Origin: Falsiroseomonas ponticola
GTDB lineage: Bacteria > Pseudomonadota > Alphaproteobacteria > Acetobacterales > Acetobacteraceae
Direction of reading: 5' to 3'
Length of the DNA stretch: 64,000 nucleotides
NCBI RefSeq assembly: GCF_016805305.1
Contig: NZ_JAERQN010000004.1
Coordinates: 124,001-188,000, forward strand
The notes beneath the pieces were generated by a model. That model did not search any database, was not told the origin of the DNA, and worked only from the letters and a program-made list of their open reading frames with translations. The translations under genes were made by a program, and so were the position numbers. This document shows positions 1-7,683 of this stretch, one piece after another (position 1 is the stretch's first letter; the number at the start of each line of letters is the position of its first letter).

Positions 1-423
1 CTCCGCGACATTCGTCGCCGGCACGTCGTTGGAGACGACCAGCACCAACGGCGCTGCGGCGAACATGACGATGGAGGCCAGGTCGCGGCCGGACTCGTAG
101 GGAATGTCCCGGAACAAATGCGGGAAGATCGTCAGCGGGCCGAGATTGCCCATGCCGATCGTATAGCCATCCGGCGCCGCGCGCGCGACCTCCGCCACCC
201 CGATCCGCCCGCCCGCCCCCGCGCGGAAGTCGTTCACGATGGGCTGGCCCAAGGCGCGCGACACGGGATCGTTGAAGGCCCTGGCGACCAGGTCGTTGAG
301 CCCCCCGGGCGGCCATGGCACGATGAAGCGCACCGGCCGGGCCGGCCAGGGCGCCTGGGCCCGGGCCAGGCCCGGCAGGACGAGGAAGGGAGCGGCGAGG
401 GCAAGGGCACGGCGGCGGATCAT
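1..423 (-). CDS. TctC/Bug-type periplasmic receptor, C-terminus cut by window edge
   Basis: Periplasmic solute receptor of the tripartite tricarboxylate transporter family, which binds carboxylates. Reading leftwards from ATG at 423 there are 141 codons and no stop, so the gene continues outside the window. A twin-arginine-like leader (MIRRRALALAAPF, ending near LARAQA) is followed by the family hallmarks: PVRFIVPWPPGG, a conserved Asn-Asp, then APDGYTIGMG around residue 90. No TctA or TctB membrane gene is visible nearby, so it looks like an orphan receptor. It diverges from the dioxygenase at 475, with only 51 bases between the starts. The family is certain; the ligand is unknown. Confidence 0.9.
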   Translation of the reverse strand, partial: MIRRRALALAAPFLVLPGLARAQAPWPARPVRFIVPWPPGGLNDLVARAFNDPVSRALGQPIVNDFRAGAGGRIGVAEVARAAPDGYTIGMGNLGPLTIFPHLFRDIPYESGRDLASIVMFAAAPLVLVVSNDVPATNVAE

Positions 424-474
424 GCCGCCAGCGTCCACCGGCCCTGCCTCGCTGACAAGCGGGAGAGCGACGAC

Positions 475-1509
475 GTGCAGCACCTGTCACCGATCGGCGG
501 CCGCGTCGCCTGGACGGGCAAGACGCTTGGCGACTGGGCCGTGGCGCTGACCCCGGCCGAGATCGCGGAGATCGAGGCCGCGCTCGCCGGCCTCGGCGAT
601 CGCGACATCCCCCGCATCACCGCCGCCCATTTCCCCCTGCCCCGCACCGCGCCCCGGCTGCGCGCCCTGGCGGAGGAGGTGGAAGGCGGCGCGGGGCTGG
701 TGCGGCTCACGGGCCTCGACCCCGCGCGCTACGCCGCGCGAGACCTGAAGCGCCTTTTCTGGGGCCTGATGTGCCACATCGGCACGCCGCTGCCGCAGAA
801 CACCACGGGCGAGGTGCTGGGCGAGGTGAAGGACGAGACCGGCACGGGCGAGGCGCGGGCCGATGGCTCCGCCCGCAACCGCAGCCGCTCCACCGGCCCG
901 CTCCGCTTCCACACGGACAAGTGCGACCTGCTGGCGCTGCTCTGCGCCAGCAACGGCATCGCGGGCGGCGTGTCGCGCATCGTCTCCACCATCGCGATCC
1001 ATGACGCGATGGCGGAACGGCGGCCGGACCTTCTGGCCGTGCTCTACCAGGATTTCTGGCGCGCCCGCCCGGCGGATGAGGAAGGGGAAGGCATGGCATC
1101 CCGCCCCTTCCCCATGCCCGTCTTCGCGCGGGGGCCGGATGGCGCCTTCACCTGCCAGTACAGCCGCACCTATGTGGAGATGGCGCAGGGCCAGCCCGGC
1201 GTGCCGCCCGTGACGCCCGCGCAGGTGGCGGCGATGGACATGCTGGCAGCGCTGGCCGACGAACTCTGCGTCGAAGCGCCGTTCGAGGCCGGGCAGATCC
1301 AGATCATGAACCAGCACGTCACGCTGCATGGCCGCACCGCCTATGCGGATGACGCCGCCGCGGGGGCGCGGCGCAACCTGCTGCGCATCTGGCTTTCCAG
1401 CCCCCTCTCCCGCGCCCTGCCCGCGGGCCATGCGGGGCAATGGGGCAGCACGGCGGCCGGCGCGCTGCGCGGCGGCGCCATGCCGGGGCGGAGCGCCCTC
1501 GCGGCGTAG
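475..1509 (+). CDS. TauD/TfdA-family Fe(II)/2-oxoglutarate dioxygenase
   Basis: Predicted non-haem iron, 2-oxoglutarate-dependent oxygenase of 344 residues. The iron-binding triad is visible: His146 and Asp148 in RFHTDKCD and the distal His285 in TLHGRTAY. The arginines near residues 299-304 (RRNLLRIW) fit 2-oxoglutarate binding. The frame is open further upstream, but GTG at 475 is chosen because GGGAG (461-465) precedes it and the recognisable fold starts soon after. The next gene, a TctC receptor 78 bases downstream on the same strand, may be co-transcribed, which would pair uptake and oxidation of an organic acid. The substrate cannot be read from the sequence. A paralogue at 20627 seems to have lost the distal His. 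Confidence 0.85.
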   Translation: MQHLSPIGGRVAWTGKTLGDWAVALTPAEIAEIEAALAGLGDRDIPRITAAHFPLPRTAPRLRALAEEVEGGAGLVRLTGLDPARYAARDLKRLFWGLMCHIGTPLPQNTTGEVLGEVKDETGTGEARADGSARNRSRSTGPLRFHTDKCDLLALLCASNGIAGGVSRIVSTIAIHDAMAERRPDLLAVLYQDFWRARPADEEGEGMASRPFPMPVFARGPDGAFTCQYSRTYVEMAQGQPGVPPVTPAQVAAMDMLAALADELCVEAPFEAGQIQIMNQHVTLHGRTAYADDAAAGARRNLLRIWLSSPLSRALPAGHAGQWGSTAAGALRGGAMPGRSALAA

Positions 1510-1587
1510 CCGCCTCCTGCCCTCCGCCTGACCTTGCGCGCCGGGCGCGGCTGTCGTTAGTGGCCGCCAACCGACAGGGAGACGACC

Positions 1588-2562
1588 ATGACGATCCTGA
1601 CCCGCCGCGCCGCGCTGGCCGCGAGCCTCGCCCTGCCCGCGCTGTCCGCCCAGGCGCAGGCCCCCTGGGCGCCGTCCCGCCCCGTGCGGATCATCGTTCC
1701 CTTCCAGGGCGGCGGCGCCACGGACCTGACCGCCCGGCTGCTGGCGGAGCGCCTGGGCCCGATGCTCGGCCAGCCCGTGGTGGTAGACAACCGCCCGGGC
1801 GCCGGCGGCAACCTCGGCGCCGACATGGTCGCGAAGTCGGACCCGGATGGCCACACGCTGCTGATGTGCACGATCGGCACCGCCAGCATCAACCAGTTCC
1901 TCTACAGCCGCATGCCCTACCGGCCGGAGGATCTGTCGGCCGTCGCGCTGGTGAACCTGGTGGCGAATGGCGTGGTGGTGAACCCCAACGTCCCCGCGCG
2001 CACCTTCGCGGAGTTCCTGGCCTATGCGAAGGCCAATCCCGGCCGGCTGAACTACGGCACGCCCGGCAACGGCACCTCCGGCCATCTCTGCGGCGAATAC
2101 CTGAAGGCGCGCGCCGGCATCGACATCACCCATGTCCCCTACCGCGGCACGGGCGGCGTGGTGCCGGACCTGATCGGCGGCAACATCCAGGTCGCGATCG
2201 ACAACATGCCGGCCTACCTGCCGCATGTCCGCGCCGGCACGCTGCGACTGCTGGCCGTGACGACGAAGGACCGCTACTTCGCGGCGCCGGAGGTTCCGAC
2301 CGTCGGCGAAAGCGGCGTGCCGGGCTTCGAAGCCGTGGCCTGGTTCGGCGTGCAGGCCCCCGCCCGCATGCCGGCCCCCATCCTGGCGCGCTACGCCACG
2401 GCGATCGCCGAGATCTCCCGCGACCCCGCCATCATCGCCCGCCAGCGCGAATTCGGCGCGGAGCCCAACTACCTCGGCCCCGCGGAGTTCGAGGCCTTCA
2501 TCCGCGCCGAGAACGAGAAGTGGCGCGAGGTGGTGCGCCTGTCCGGCGCGAAGCTGGACTGA
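1588..2562 (+). CDS. TctC/Bug-type periplasmic receptor
   Basis: Complete 324-residue solute receptor of the tripartite tricarboxylate transporter family. It has a Tat-like signal peptide (LTRRAALAASLALPALSAQA), then PVRIIVPFQGGGATDLTARL, a DNRPGAGG motif and DPDGHTLLMC, all typical of TctC. The middle part carries the usual YGTPGNGTSGHL and HVPYRGTGG ligand loops. GGGAGACGACC lies just before the ATG. It follows the dioxygenase at 475 and is convergent with the GH5 gene, the two stops being 12 bases apart. No membrane subunits are encoded nearby, so it either uses a distant TctAB or acts as a binding or sensing protein. Confidence 0.93.
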   Translation: MTILTRRAALAASLALPALSAQAQAPWAPSRPVRIIVPFQGGGATDLTARLLAERLGPMLGQPVVVDNRPGAGGNLGADMVAKSDPDGHTLLMCTIGTASINQFLYSRMPYRPEDLSAVALVNLVANGVVVNPNVPARTFAEFLAYAKANPGRLNYGTPGNGTSGHLCGEYLKARAGIDITHVPYRGTGGVVPDLIGGNIQVAIDNMPAYLPHVRAGTLRLLAVTTKDRYFAAPEVPTVGESGVPGFEAVAWFGVQAPARMPAPILARYATAIAEISRDPAIIARQREFGAEPNYLGPAEFEAFIRAENEKWREVVRLSGAKLD

Positions 2563-2574
2563 GGGCGCCGGCCC

Positions 2575-4974
2575 TCACAGCACCCAGTCATCATCCGCGA
2601 TGCGCCCGATGCCGAGCGCATCGGCGATGGTGGCGCCATCGGCGGAGAAGAGTTCCAGGCGGAACTCCTCCGCGCGCTCCGCCACCTCATCGGCGCGCAG
2701 CGCCACCTCGATCACCTGCCGCGTCTGGCCGGGCTGGAAGGTCAGCACGCCGGAGGCATGGACATAGTCGGTCGCATCCGCCGTGCCCGGCGCCGTGCGC
2801 CAGCCCACCGTCACGGGATTGCTCACGGGGTCGCTCAGCGTCACCGTGAAGCTTGCCTTGCGCACGGCCTCCGCCTGCTCCGGCAGGATCTCCTGGATCG
2901 CCGCCACCTTCTCCGTCAGCACGGTCTTCCAGTCATCCGCCAGGATGCCGCCGGTATCGCCGGAATTCGGGTTCCAGGACCACCAGGCGTAGGAGACGCC
3001 GGGGCCGGCGATGTCCTTGTCGCCATCGGCATCCACGTCGCCGCCCATATAGTCCACGATCTTGTCGAGCCAGGCGCGATCCTTCGGATCGACCAGCCGC
3101 GTGCCGAACTCACCGACGAAGACCGGGGCCGTCCCGCTTTCCCACAGATAGCCCCACATCTTCTCGAACAGGTCGGGCAGCTTCGCCGCGAAATCCGCGC
3201 CCTGGAAGAAGCTCTGCGGGTAGATGGAGTTCGGATAGTCGTGCGGCGAATAGACCAGCTTGTTGGCGACGTTCAGCTGCACCGGCCGCTCCGCCGCGCC
3301 CATCAGGTTGCCGCCCCACCAGTAGTAGTTGTTCTGGTGCTCGGCGACGCCCTCCACGAAGATCAGCCAGTCCGGGTTCTTCGCCAGCGCGGCATTGCCC
3401 GCCAGTTCCGCGGCGCTCGCCCAGGCATTCCAGCTCGCGCCATGCGGCTCGTTGCTCAGGTCGGCGCCGATCACGGTAGGGTCGCCGGCGTAGCGGGCGG
3501 CCAGCTTCTCCCACATCCCCACCCAATCGGCCTGGGTGAAGCCGCCATCGAACCACAGCCCGTTGCCGTTCGGTCCCGCGCCCGCCGCGCTGCGGTGGTG
3601 GTCCAGGATGATGCGCAGCCCGATATCGCCGGCGAAATCGACGATCCGGTCCATGATCTGCAGCGGCGTCAGGCCCGCCAGATCCGGGTTGAGCGCGAAG
3701 TTGATGCCGTTCGGCGTGCCGCCGCGCAGCACGGCCTCCGCGCTGAAGGGCAGGCGGATGGCGTTGAAGCCGGTCTCCGCCATCTGGTCCATCATGTCCC
3801 GCCAGTTGCGGACATCGAGGCCATGCGGCGCGAAGGTCGTGCCTTCCATCCCGAACCAGTTCACGGCCGCGATCTTCACGGCCTGGCCGGTGGCATCGAC
3901 GATGTCGCGCCCGCTCGTGGACAGCACGCCCACCATGCCCTGCGCGCCCGGATCGCCCTCGGTCGCCGTCGCATCGGCGATGGCGATGCGCGGCAGGTCG
4001 TTGTTGACGATGGTGCCGACGCCCGTGCCATCGACGATCACGCCGCGCTGCGGGGCGGACAGCGTCACCACCATCGTCTCGTCCCGCTCCACCAGGCGGT
4101 CGCCGATGACGGTGACGGTGACGATCTTCTCGGTCTGGCCAGGGGAGAAGCTGACCATCCCGCTGCGCGCGACGAAATCGACGCCTGATTCGGCGGTGCC
4201 GCCGGCGGTCGCGTAGTTCACGAAGACGGAGCTGCCGGAGGCCTCCGCCAGCGTCACCTTGAAGGACAGCACCCGGTTGCCGCCATCGCCCTCCACCACC
4301 GAGGCATCGCTGATCGAGATGCGCGCCGCGTCGTCGTCGCGGATGGTGGCGATGGCGGTGTTGTCCGCGATGGTCGCGCCCGTCGCGCCGCTCAGCTTCA
4401 GGCTGAAATTCTCCGTGGCCTCGAAGATCCGGTCATTGGCCAGCGCCACGGAAACGCGCTTCACCGTCTCCCCGGCCGCGAAGGTCAGGGTGCCGCTGAG
4501 CGCGGCGTAGTCGCTGCCCGCCCGCGCCGTGCCGTTGGCCGTCGCGAACTTCACCGTGACGGGCCCGGCCGCGGCGGCGGAGAGCTTCACCTCGAAGGTG
4601 GCGAAGCCCGCGCCTTCCAGCACCTCCACATCGCCGACGCTGAGGCTGGGCGGCCCCGGCGGCACCAGCGGCACCCCGCCGGCCCCGCCGAGCGTGAAGC
4701 CGGTGGGGTCCGGGACCGCCCCGGGGCCGGAGGCGGAGAAGCCGAAGCCCAGCGTGCCGCCCGCCGGCGCCGTGCTGTTCCAGGACTGCCCGCGCACCAG
4801 GTACCGCCCGGCGGAGAAGGAGACGATCTCCGCCCCCCAGATGCTGTCGATGGTGAAGGCGGCGTCGAAGGCCAGGGTCCAGCCATTCAGCGCCGCATCG
4901 GGCGTCATCGTCACCTGGCCGACGAAGCCGGTGGTCCAGCTCGCGGTGCGCTGGAAGAGGATCTGGGCAGGCAT
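2575..4974 (-). CDS. GH5 glycoside hydrolase with CBM2-like module, catalytic domain nested in a Calx-beta domain
   Basis: 799-residue predicted extracellular beta-glycanase. Order seen: CBM2-like module 1-100 (Trp-rich, ending in a GFGF motif), Calx-beta 1 about 108-215, Calx-beta 2 about 217-327, first strand of Calx-beta 3 at 328-341, GH5 domain about 345-695, then the rest of Calx-beta 3 at 705-796 ending ADDD. GH5 signatures are ILDHHRS (456-462), acid/base Glu509 in SNEPHG and nucleophile Glu622 in VGEFGTR. A DxDxDGDxD calcium-type loop lies at 646-654. There is no Sec or Tat signal peptide; the short hydrophobic C-terminus (DDDWVL) and Calx-beta repeats suggest type I secretion, which is inference. 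It is a tandem paralogue of the next gene. The polysaccharide cleaved is unknown; cellulose-like beta-1,4-glucan is a guess from the CBM2/GH5 pairing. Confidence 0.88.
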   Translation of the reverse strand: MPAQILFQRTASWTTGFVGQVTMTPDAALNGWTLAFDAAFTIDSIWGAEIVSFSAGRYLVRGQSWNSTAPAGGTLGFGFSASGPGAVPDPTGFTLGGAGGVPLVPPGPPSLSVGDVEVLEGAGFATFEVKLSAAAAGPVTVKFATANGTARAGSDYAALSGTLTFAAGETVKRVSVALANDRIFEATENFSLKLSGATGATIADNTAIATIRDDDAARISISDASVVEGDGGNRVLSFKVTLAEASGSSVFVNYATAGGTAESGVDFVARSGMVSFSPGQTEKIVTVTVIGDRLVERDETMVVTLSAPQRGVIVDGTGVGTIVNNDLPRIAIADATATEGDPGAQGMVGVLSTSGRDIVDATGQAVKIAAVNWFGMEGTTFAPHGLDVRNWRDMMDQMAETGFNAIRLPFSAEAVLRGGTPNGINFALNPDLAGLTPLQIMDRIVDFAGDIGLRIILDHHRSAAGAGPNGNGLWFDGGFTQADWVGMWEKLAARYAGDPTVIGADLSNEPHGASWNAWASAAELAGNAALAKNPDWLIFVEGVAEHQNNYYWWGGNLMGAAERPVQLNVANKLVYSPHDYPNSIYPQSFFQGADFAAKLPDLFEKMWGYLWESGTAPVFVGEFGTRLVDPKDRAWLDKIVDYMGGDVDADGDKDIAGPGVSYAWWSWNPNSGDTGGILADDWKTVLTEKVAAIQEILPEQAEAVRKASFTVTLSDPVSNPVTVGWRTAPGTADATDYVHASGVLTFQPGQTRQVIEVALRADEVAERAEEFRLELFSADGATIADALGIGRIADDDWVL

Positions 4975-5098
4975 GGGCAGGCGGTCCAGGAGGCTATCCT
5001 GCCGCTTGATCCCATGCTGGGCCGGGATCGTAAAGTTTCAATTTACGCGAATTGTCTCATTAACCGGCTATTGGGATCTATTTGTCTTTTTGCGTCCC
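4975..5098. promoter_or_regulatory. AT-rich spacer between the tandem GH5 genes, with an inverted repeat
   Basis: 124-base gap between two leftward paralogous genes. Its right half (about 5030-5095) is strikingly AT-rich for this genome. It contains CGTAAA (5029-5034) and TTTACG (5042-5047), a 6-base inverted repeat around GTTTCAA. It lies upstream of the gene starting at 4974, so a separate promoter and operator are likely. I could not fix the -35 and -10 boxes with confidence. Confidence 0.45.
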
Positions 5099-7543
5099 TC
5101 ACGCCGCCAGCAGCCAGTCCGAGGCCGCCGCCCGCGCCGCGGCAAGGCCGCCATCATCATCCAGGATCGTCGCCACGCCGACCCCGTCCCCGATCGCCGC
5201 CCCCTGCGGCTGCGTCAGCTCCAGCCGGAACGTCTCCGTCCTTTCCCCCTGCTCATCGGGCCGCAGCGCCACCGCGATGCGCTTCGTGCTCTCCCCCGGC
5301 GCGAAGGTCAGCACGCCGCTGGCCGCCACGAAATCCTCCTCGCTGGCCGTGCCGGCGCGCGTCCGCCAGTTGACCGTGACCGGCGCGATGGCGGCCTGGC
5401 TGAGGCTGACGACGAAGACCGCCTCGGCCGGCGCCGATGCCGTCCCGGGCATGATGGGCGCCAGCCGGTCGGTCTTGGTGGTCAGCACCGTCTGCCAGTC
5501 ATCCGCCAGGATGCCGCCCGTATCGCCGGAATTGGGGTTCCAGGACCACCAGGCGAAGGACGCCGCCGGGCCGCCGATGTCCTTGTCCCCATCGGCATCG
5601 ATGTCGCCGGACAGGTAGGCGATCAGCTTCTCCGCCCAGGCCTGGTCCTTCGGGTCCACCAGCCGCGAGCCGAATTCGCCGACCAGCACCGGCGCCGTGC
5701 CCTCCCGCCACAGATAGCCCCACATTTTGTCGAAGAGCCCCGGCAGGTTGGCCGGGAAGTCCGGCCCCTGGAAGAAGGGCTGCGCATAGACGGAATTGGG
5801 GTAGTCATGCGGCGAATAGACCAGCTTGTTCGGCACGTTCAGCTGCACCGGACGCTCCGCCGCGCCCATCAGGTTGCCGCCCCACCAGTAGTAGCTGCCC
5901 TGGTGGTCGCCCACGCCCTCCACCAGCACCAGCCAGTCCGGATTGGCGGCCAGCACCGCATTGCCGGCGCGTTCCGCCGCGCCCGCCCAGGCATCCCAGG
6001 CCACGTTGTGCGGTTCGTTGTGCAGGTCGGCGCCCACCACCGCGGTGCCGCGGTAGCGCACCGCCAGATCCTCCCACATGTCGATCCACCGCGCCTCGGT
6101 GAACCGCCCCTCATGCCACAGGCCGTTGCCGTTCGCGCCGTTGCCCGCGGCACTTCGGTGGTGGTCGAGGATGATTCGGAGCCCGATCTCCCCCGCGTAG
6201 TCCACGATCCTGTCCATGATCTGCAAGGGCGTCAGCCCGACAAGGTCGGGGTTCAGGGTCCAGTTGATCGCGTTCGGCGTGCCGCCTTCCTGCACCGCCT
6301 GGGCGGAGAAGGGCAGCCGGATGGCGTTGAACCCCGTCTCCAGGATCTGGTCCATCATGTCCCGCCAGTTCCGGGTGCCGAGGCCGTGCGGGGCGAAGGT
6401 GCTGGTCTCCAGCCCGAACCAGTTCACCGCCACCAGCTGCACGGCATTCCCCTGCGCATCGACGATGCTGCCGCCGCGGGTGGAGAGCACGCCCCTCGGC
6501 GGCGCGACGCCCGCGAAGGGGTCGCCCTCCGTCACCGCCACCGCATCCGCCACGGTGATGCGCGGCAGGTCGTTGTTGACGATGGTGCCTGTCGCCTCGG
6601 CGTCCGTGTAGGCGGCGCGGACGGGGTTGGTCAGGCGCAGCAGGAAGCTCTCGTCAGCCTCCACCACTGTGTCGCCGGTGATGGCGATGCGGATGGTCTT
6701 GCTGGTCTCGCCCGGCTGGAAGGAGACGGTGCCGCTGCGCGCCGCATAGTCGCTGCCCGCCACCGCCGTGCCGTCCACTGTCTGGTAGCGGGTGGAGACG
6801 ACGACATCCTGCGCCTTGGACAGCGTCACGGTGAAGGTCATCGCCTTGGTGCCGGCATTGCCCTCCGTCACGCGCGCATCGGCCACGCTGAGGCGCGCGA
6901 TGTCGTCATCCTCGATGGTCGCGATGCCCTGCCCATCCGCGATGGTGGCCCCCGTCGCCCCGGTGAGGTTCAGCAGGAAGCGCTCCGCCTGTTCGCGCGT
7001 CGCATTGTCCACCAGCGCGATGGAGACGACCTTGCTCGTCTCCCCCGCCGCGAAGGTGATGCTGCCGGTCGCCGCGCGATAGTCGCTGCGCGCCAGCGCC
7101 GTGTCGTTCGCCGTCGCGAAGCTGACGGTGACGGGCGTCGCACTCGCCTTGGACACGGTCACGACGAAGCGCGCCGCGCCGTCATTCTCCCAGGCCAGCA
7201 CGTCGCCGACCGAAACCGTGGGCGCCACGACCACCGGCGGCGGCACCACGCCGGGCGCCGCCAGCACGAAGCGGCCGGGATCGGCCGCGGGCCCCGTCGT
7301 CGCCGCCTGGAAGCCGAAGCCGATCTCCCCGTCCCAGCCCGTGGCGTTCCAGCTGGCGTTGCGGATGGTGTAGACGCCATCGAGGAAGGAGACGATCTCC
7401 GCCCCCCAGATATTGACGATGCTGAAGGCCGCCTCGAAGCGCAGCGTCCAGCCGTTCAGCAGCATGTCCGGCCGCATCGCCACCTGCGCGACGAAGCCCG
7501 AGCCCCAGTCGCTGGACCGTGTCACGGTGAAGGTCGTGGGCAT
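5099..7543 (-). CDS. GH5 glycoside hydrolase with CBM2-like module, nested Calx-beta architecture (paralogue)
   Basis: 814-residue paralogue of the gene at 2575, with the same layout: CBM2-like module 1-97 (GFGFQ near 75-79), Calx-beta 1 about 108-214, Calx-beta 2 about 217-326, first strand of a third Calx-beta (PRITVADAVAVTEGD, 327-341), GH5 domain about 346-697, then the remainder of that Calx-beta (706-797, ending LDDD). Catalytic residues are Glu510 in HNEPHN and Glu623 in VGEFGSR; the DxDxDGDxD loop is at 647-655. Identity to the neighbour is highest in the GH5 part and lower in the Calx-beta parts. It has a 17-residue tail after the last DDD, ending SDWLLAA. No classical signal peptide. 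Export by a type I system is inferred; no exporter genes are in the window. Confidence 0.88.
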   Translation of the reverse strand: MPTTFTVTRSSDWGSGFVAQVAMRPDMLLNGWTLRFEAAFSIVNIWGAEIVSFLDGVYTIRNASWNATGWDGEIGFGFQAATTGPAADPGRFVLAAPGVVPPPVVVAPTVSVGDVLAWENDGAARFVVTVSKASATPVTVSFATANDTALARSDYRAATGSITFAAGETSKVVSIALVDNATREQAERFLLNLTGATGATIADGQGIATIEDDDIARLSVADARVTEGNAGTKAMTFTVTLSKAQDVVVSTRYQTVDGTAVAGSDYAARSGTVSFQPGETSKTIRIAITGDTVVEADESFLLRLTNPVRAAYTDAEATGTIVNNDLPRITVADAVAVTEGDPFAGVAPPRGVLSTRGGSIVDAQGNAVQLVAVNWFGLETSTFAPHGLGTRNWRDMMDQILETGFNAIRLPFSAQAVQEGGTPNAINWTLNPDLVGLTPLQIMDRIVDYAGEIGLRIILDHHRSAAGNGANGNGLWHEGRFTEARWIDMWEDLAVRYRGTAVVGADLHNEPHNVAWDAWAGAAERAGNAVLAANPDWLVLVEGVGDHQGSYYWWGGNLMGAAERPVQLNVPNKLVYSPHDYPNSVYAQPFFQGPDFPANLPGLFDKMWGYLWREGTAPVLVGEFGSRLVDPKDQAWAEKLIAYLSGDIDADGDKDIGGPAASFAWWSWNPNSGDTGGILADDWQTVLTTKTDRLAPIMPGTASAPAEAVFVVSLSQAAIAPVTVNWRTRAGTASEEDFVAASGVLTFAPGESTKRIAVALRPDEQGERTETFRLELTQPQGAAIGDGVGVATILDDDGGLAAARAAASDWLLAA

Positions 7544-7636
7544 GGTGGCGGCGATCCCCCTGGCATGGCGCCGGCCCTCCCCCCCGGGCAGCCGGCCCCA
7601 TCTTCCTAGCGGGGCCTGTCGTCAGGCAGGGTACCG

Positions 7637-7654
7637 TTGTGTCGTCTTGTGTCG
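7637..7654. repeat. Phased direct repeat TTGTGTCG, 10-base period
   Basis: TTGTGTCG occurs at 7637-7644 and again at 7647-7654, one helical turn apart. It lies in the 140-base gap 94-111 bases upstream of the GH5 start at 7543, and is AT-richer than its surroundings. The spacing is typical of tandem regulator half-sites, so it may control the GH5 gene. Function is inferred from position only. Confidence 0.35.
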
Positions 7655-7683
7655 CCGCCGCGGCGACAATGCGGGCGCGCCGC

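Noticed and set aside
487..2226. A minus-strand frame of 579 codons opposite the first dioxygenase and TctC genes
   Set aside because: Low-complexity Arg/Ala/Gly/His product, no family, and both genes on the other strand are well supported.
4529..7609. A plus-strand open frame of 1026 codons opposite the GH5 genes
   Set aside because: It is Arg/His/Gly-rich with no recognisable domain, and the opposite strand encodes clear GH5, CBM2-like and Calx-beta domains. Long antisense frames are expected at this GC content.
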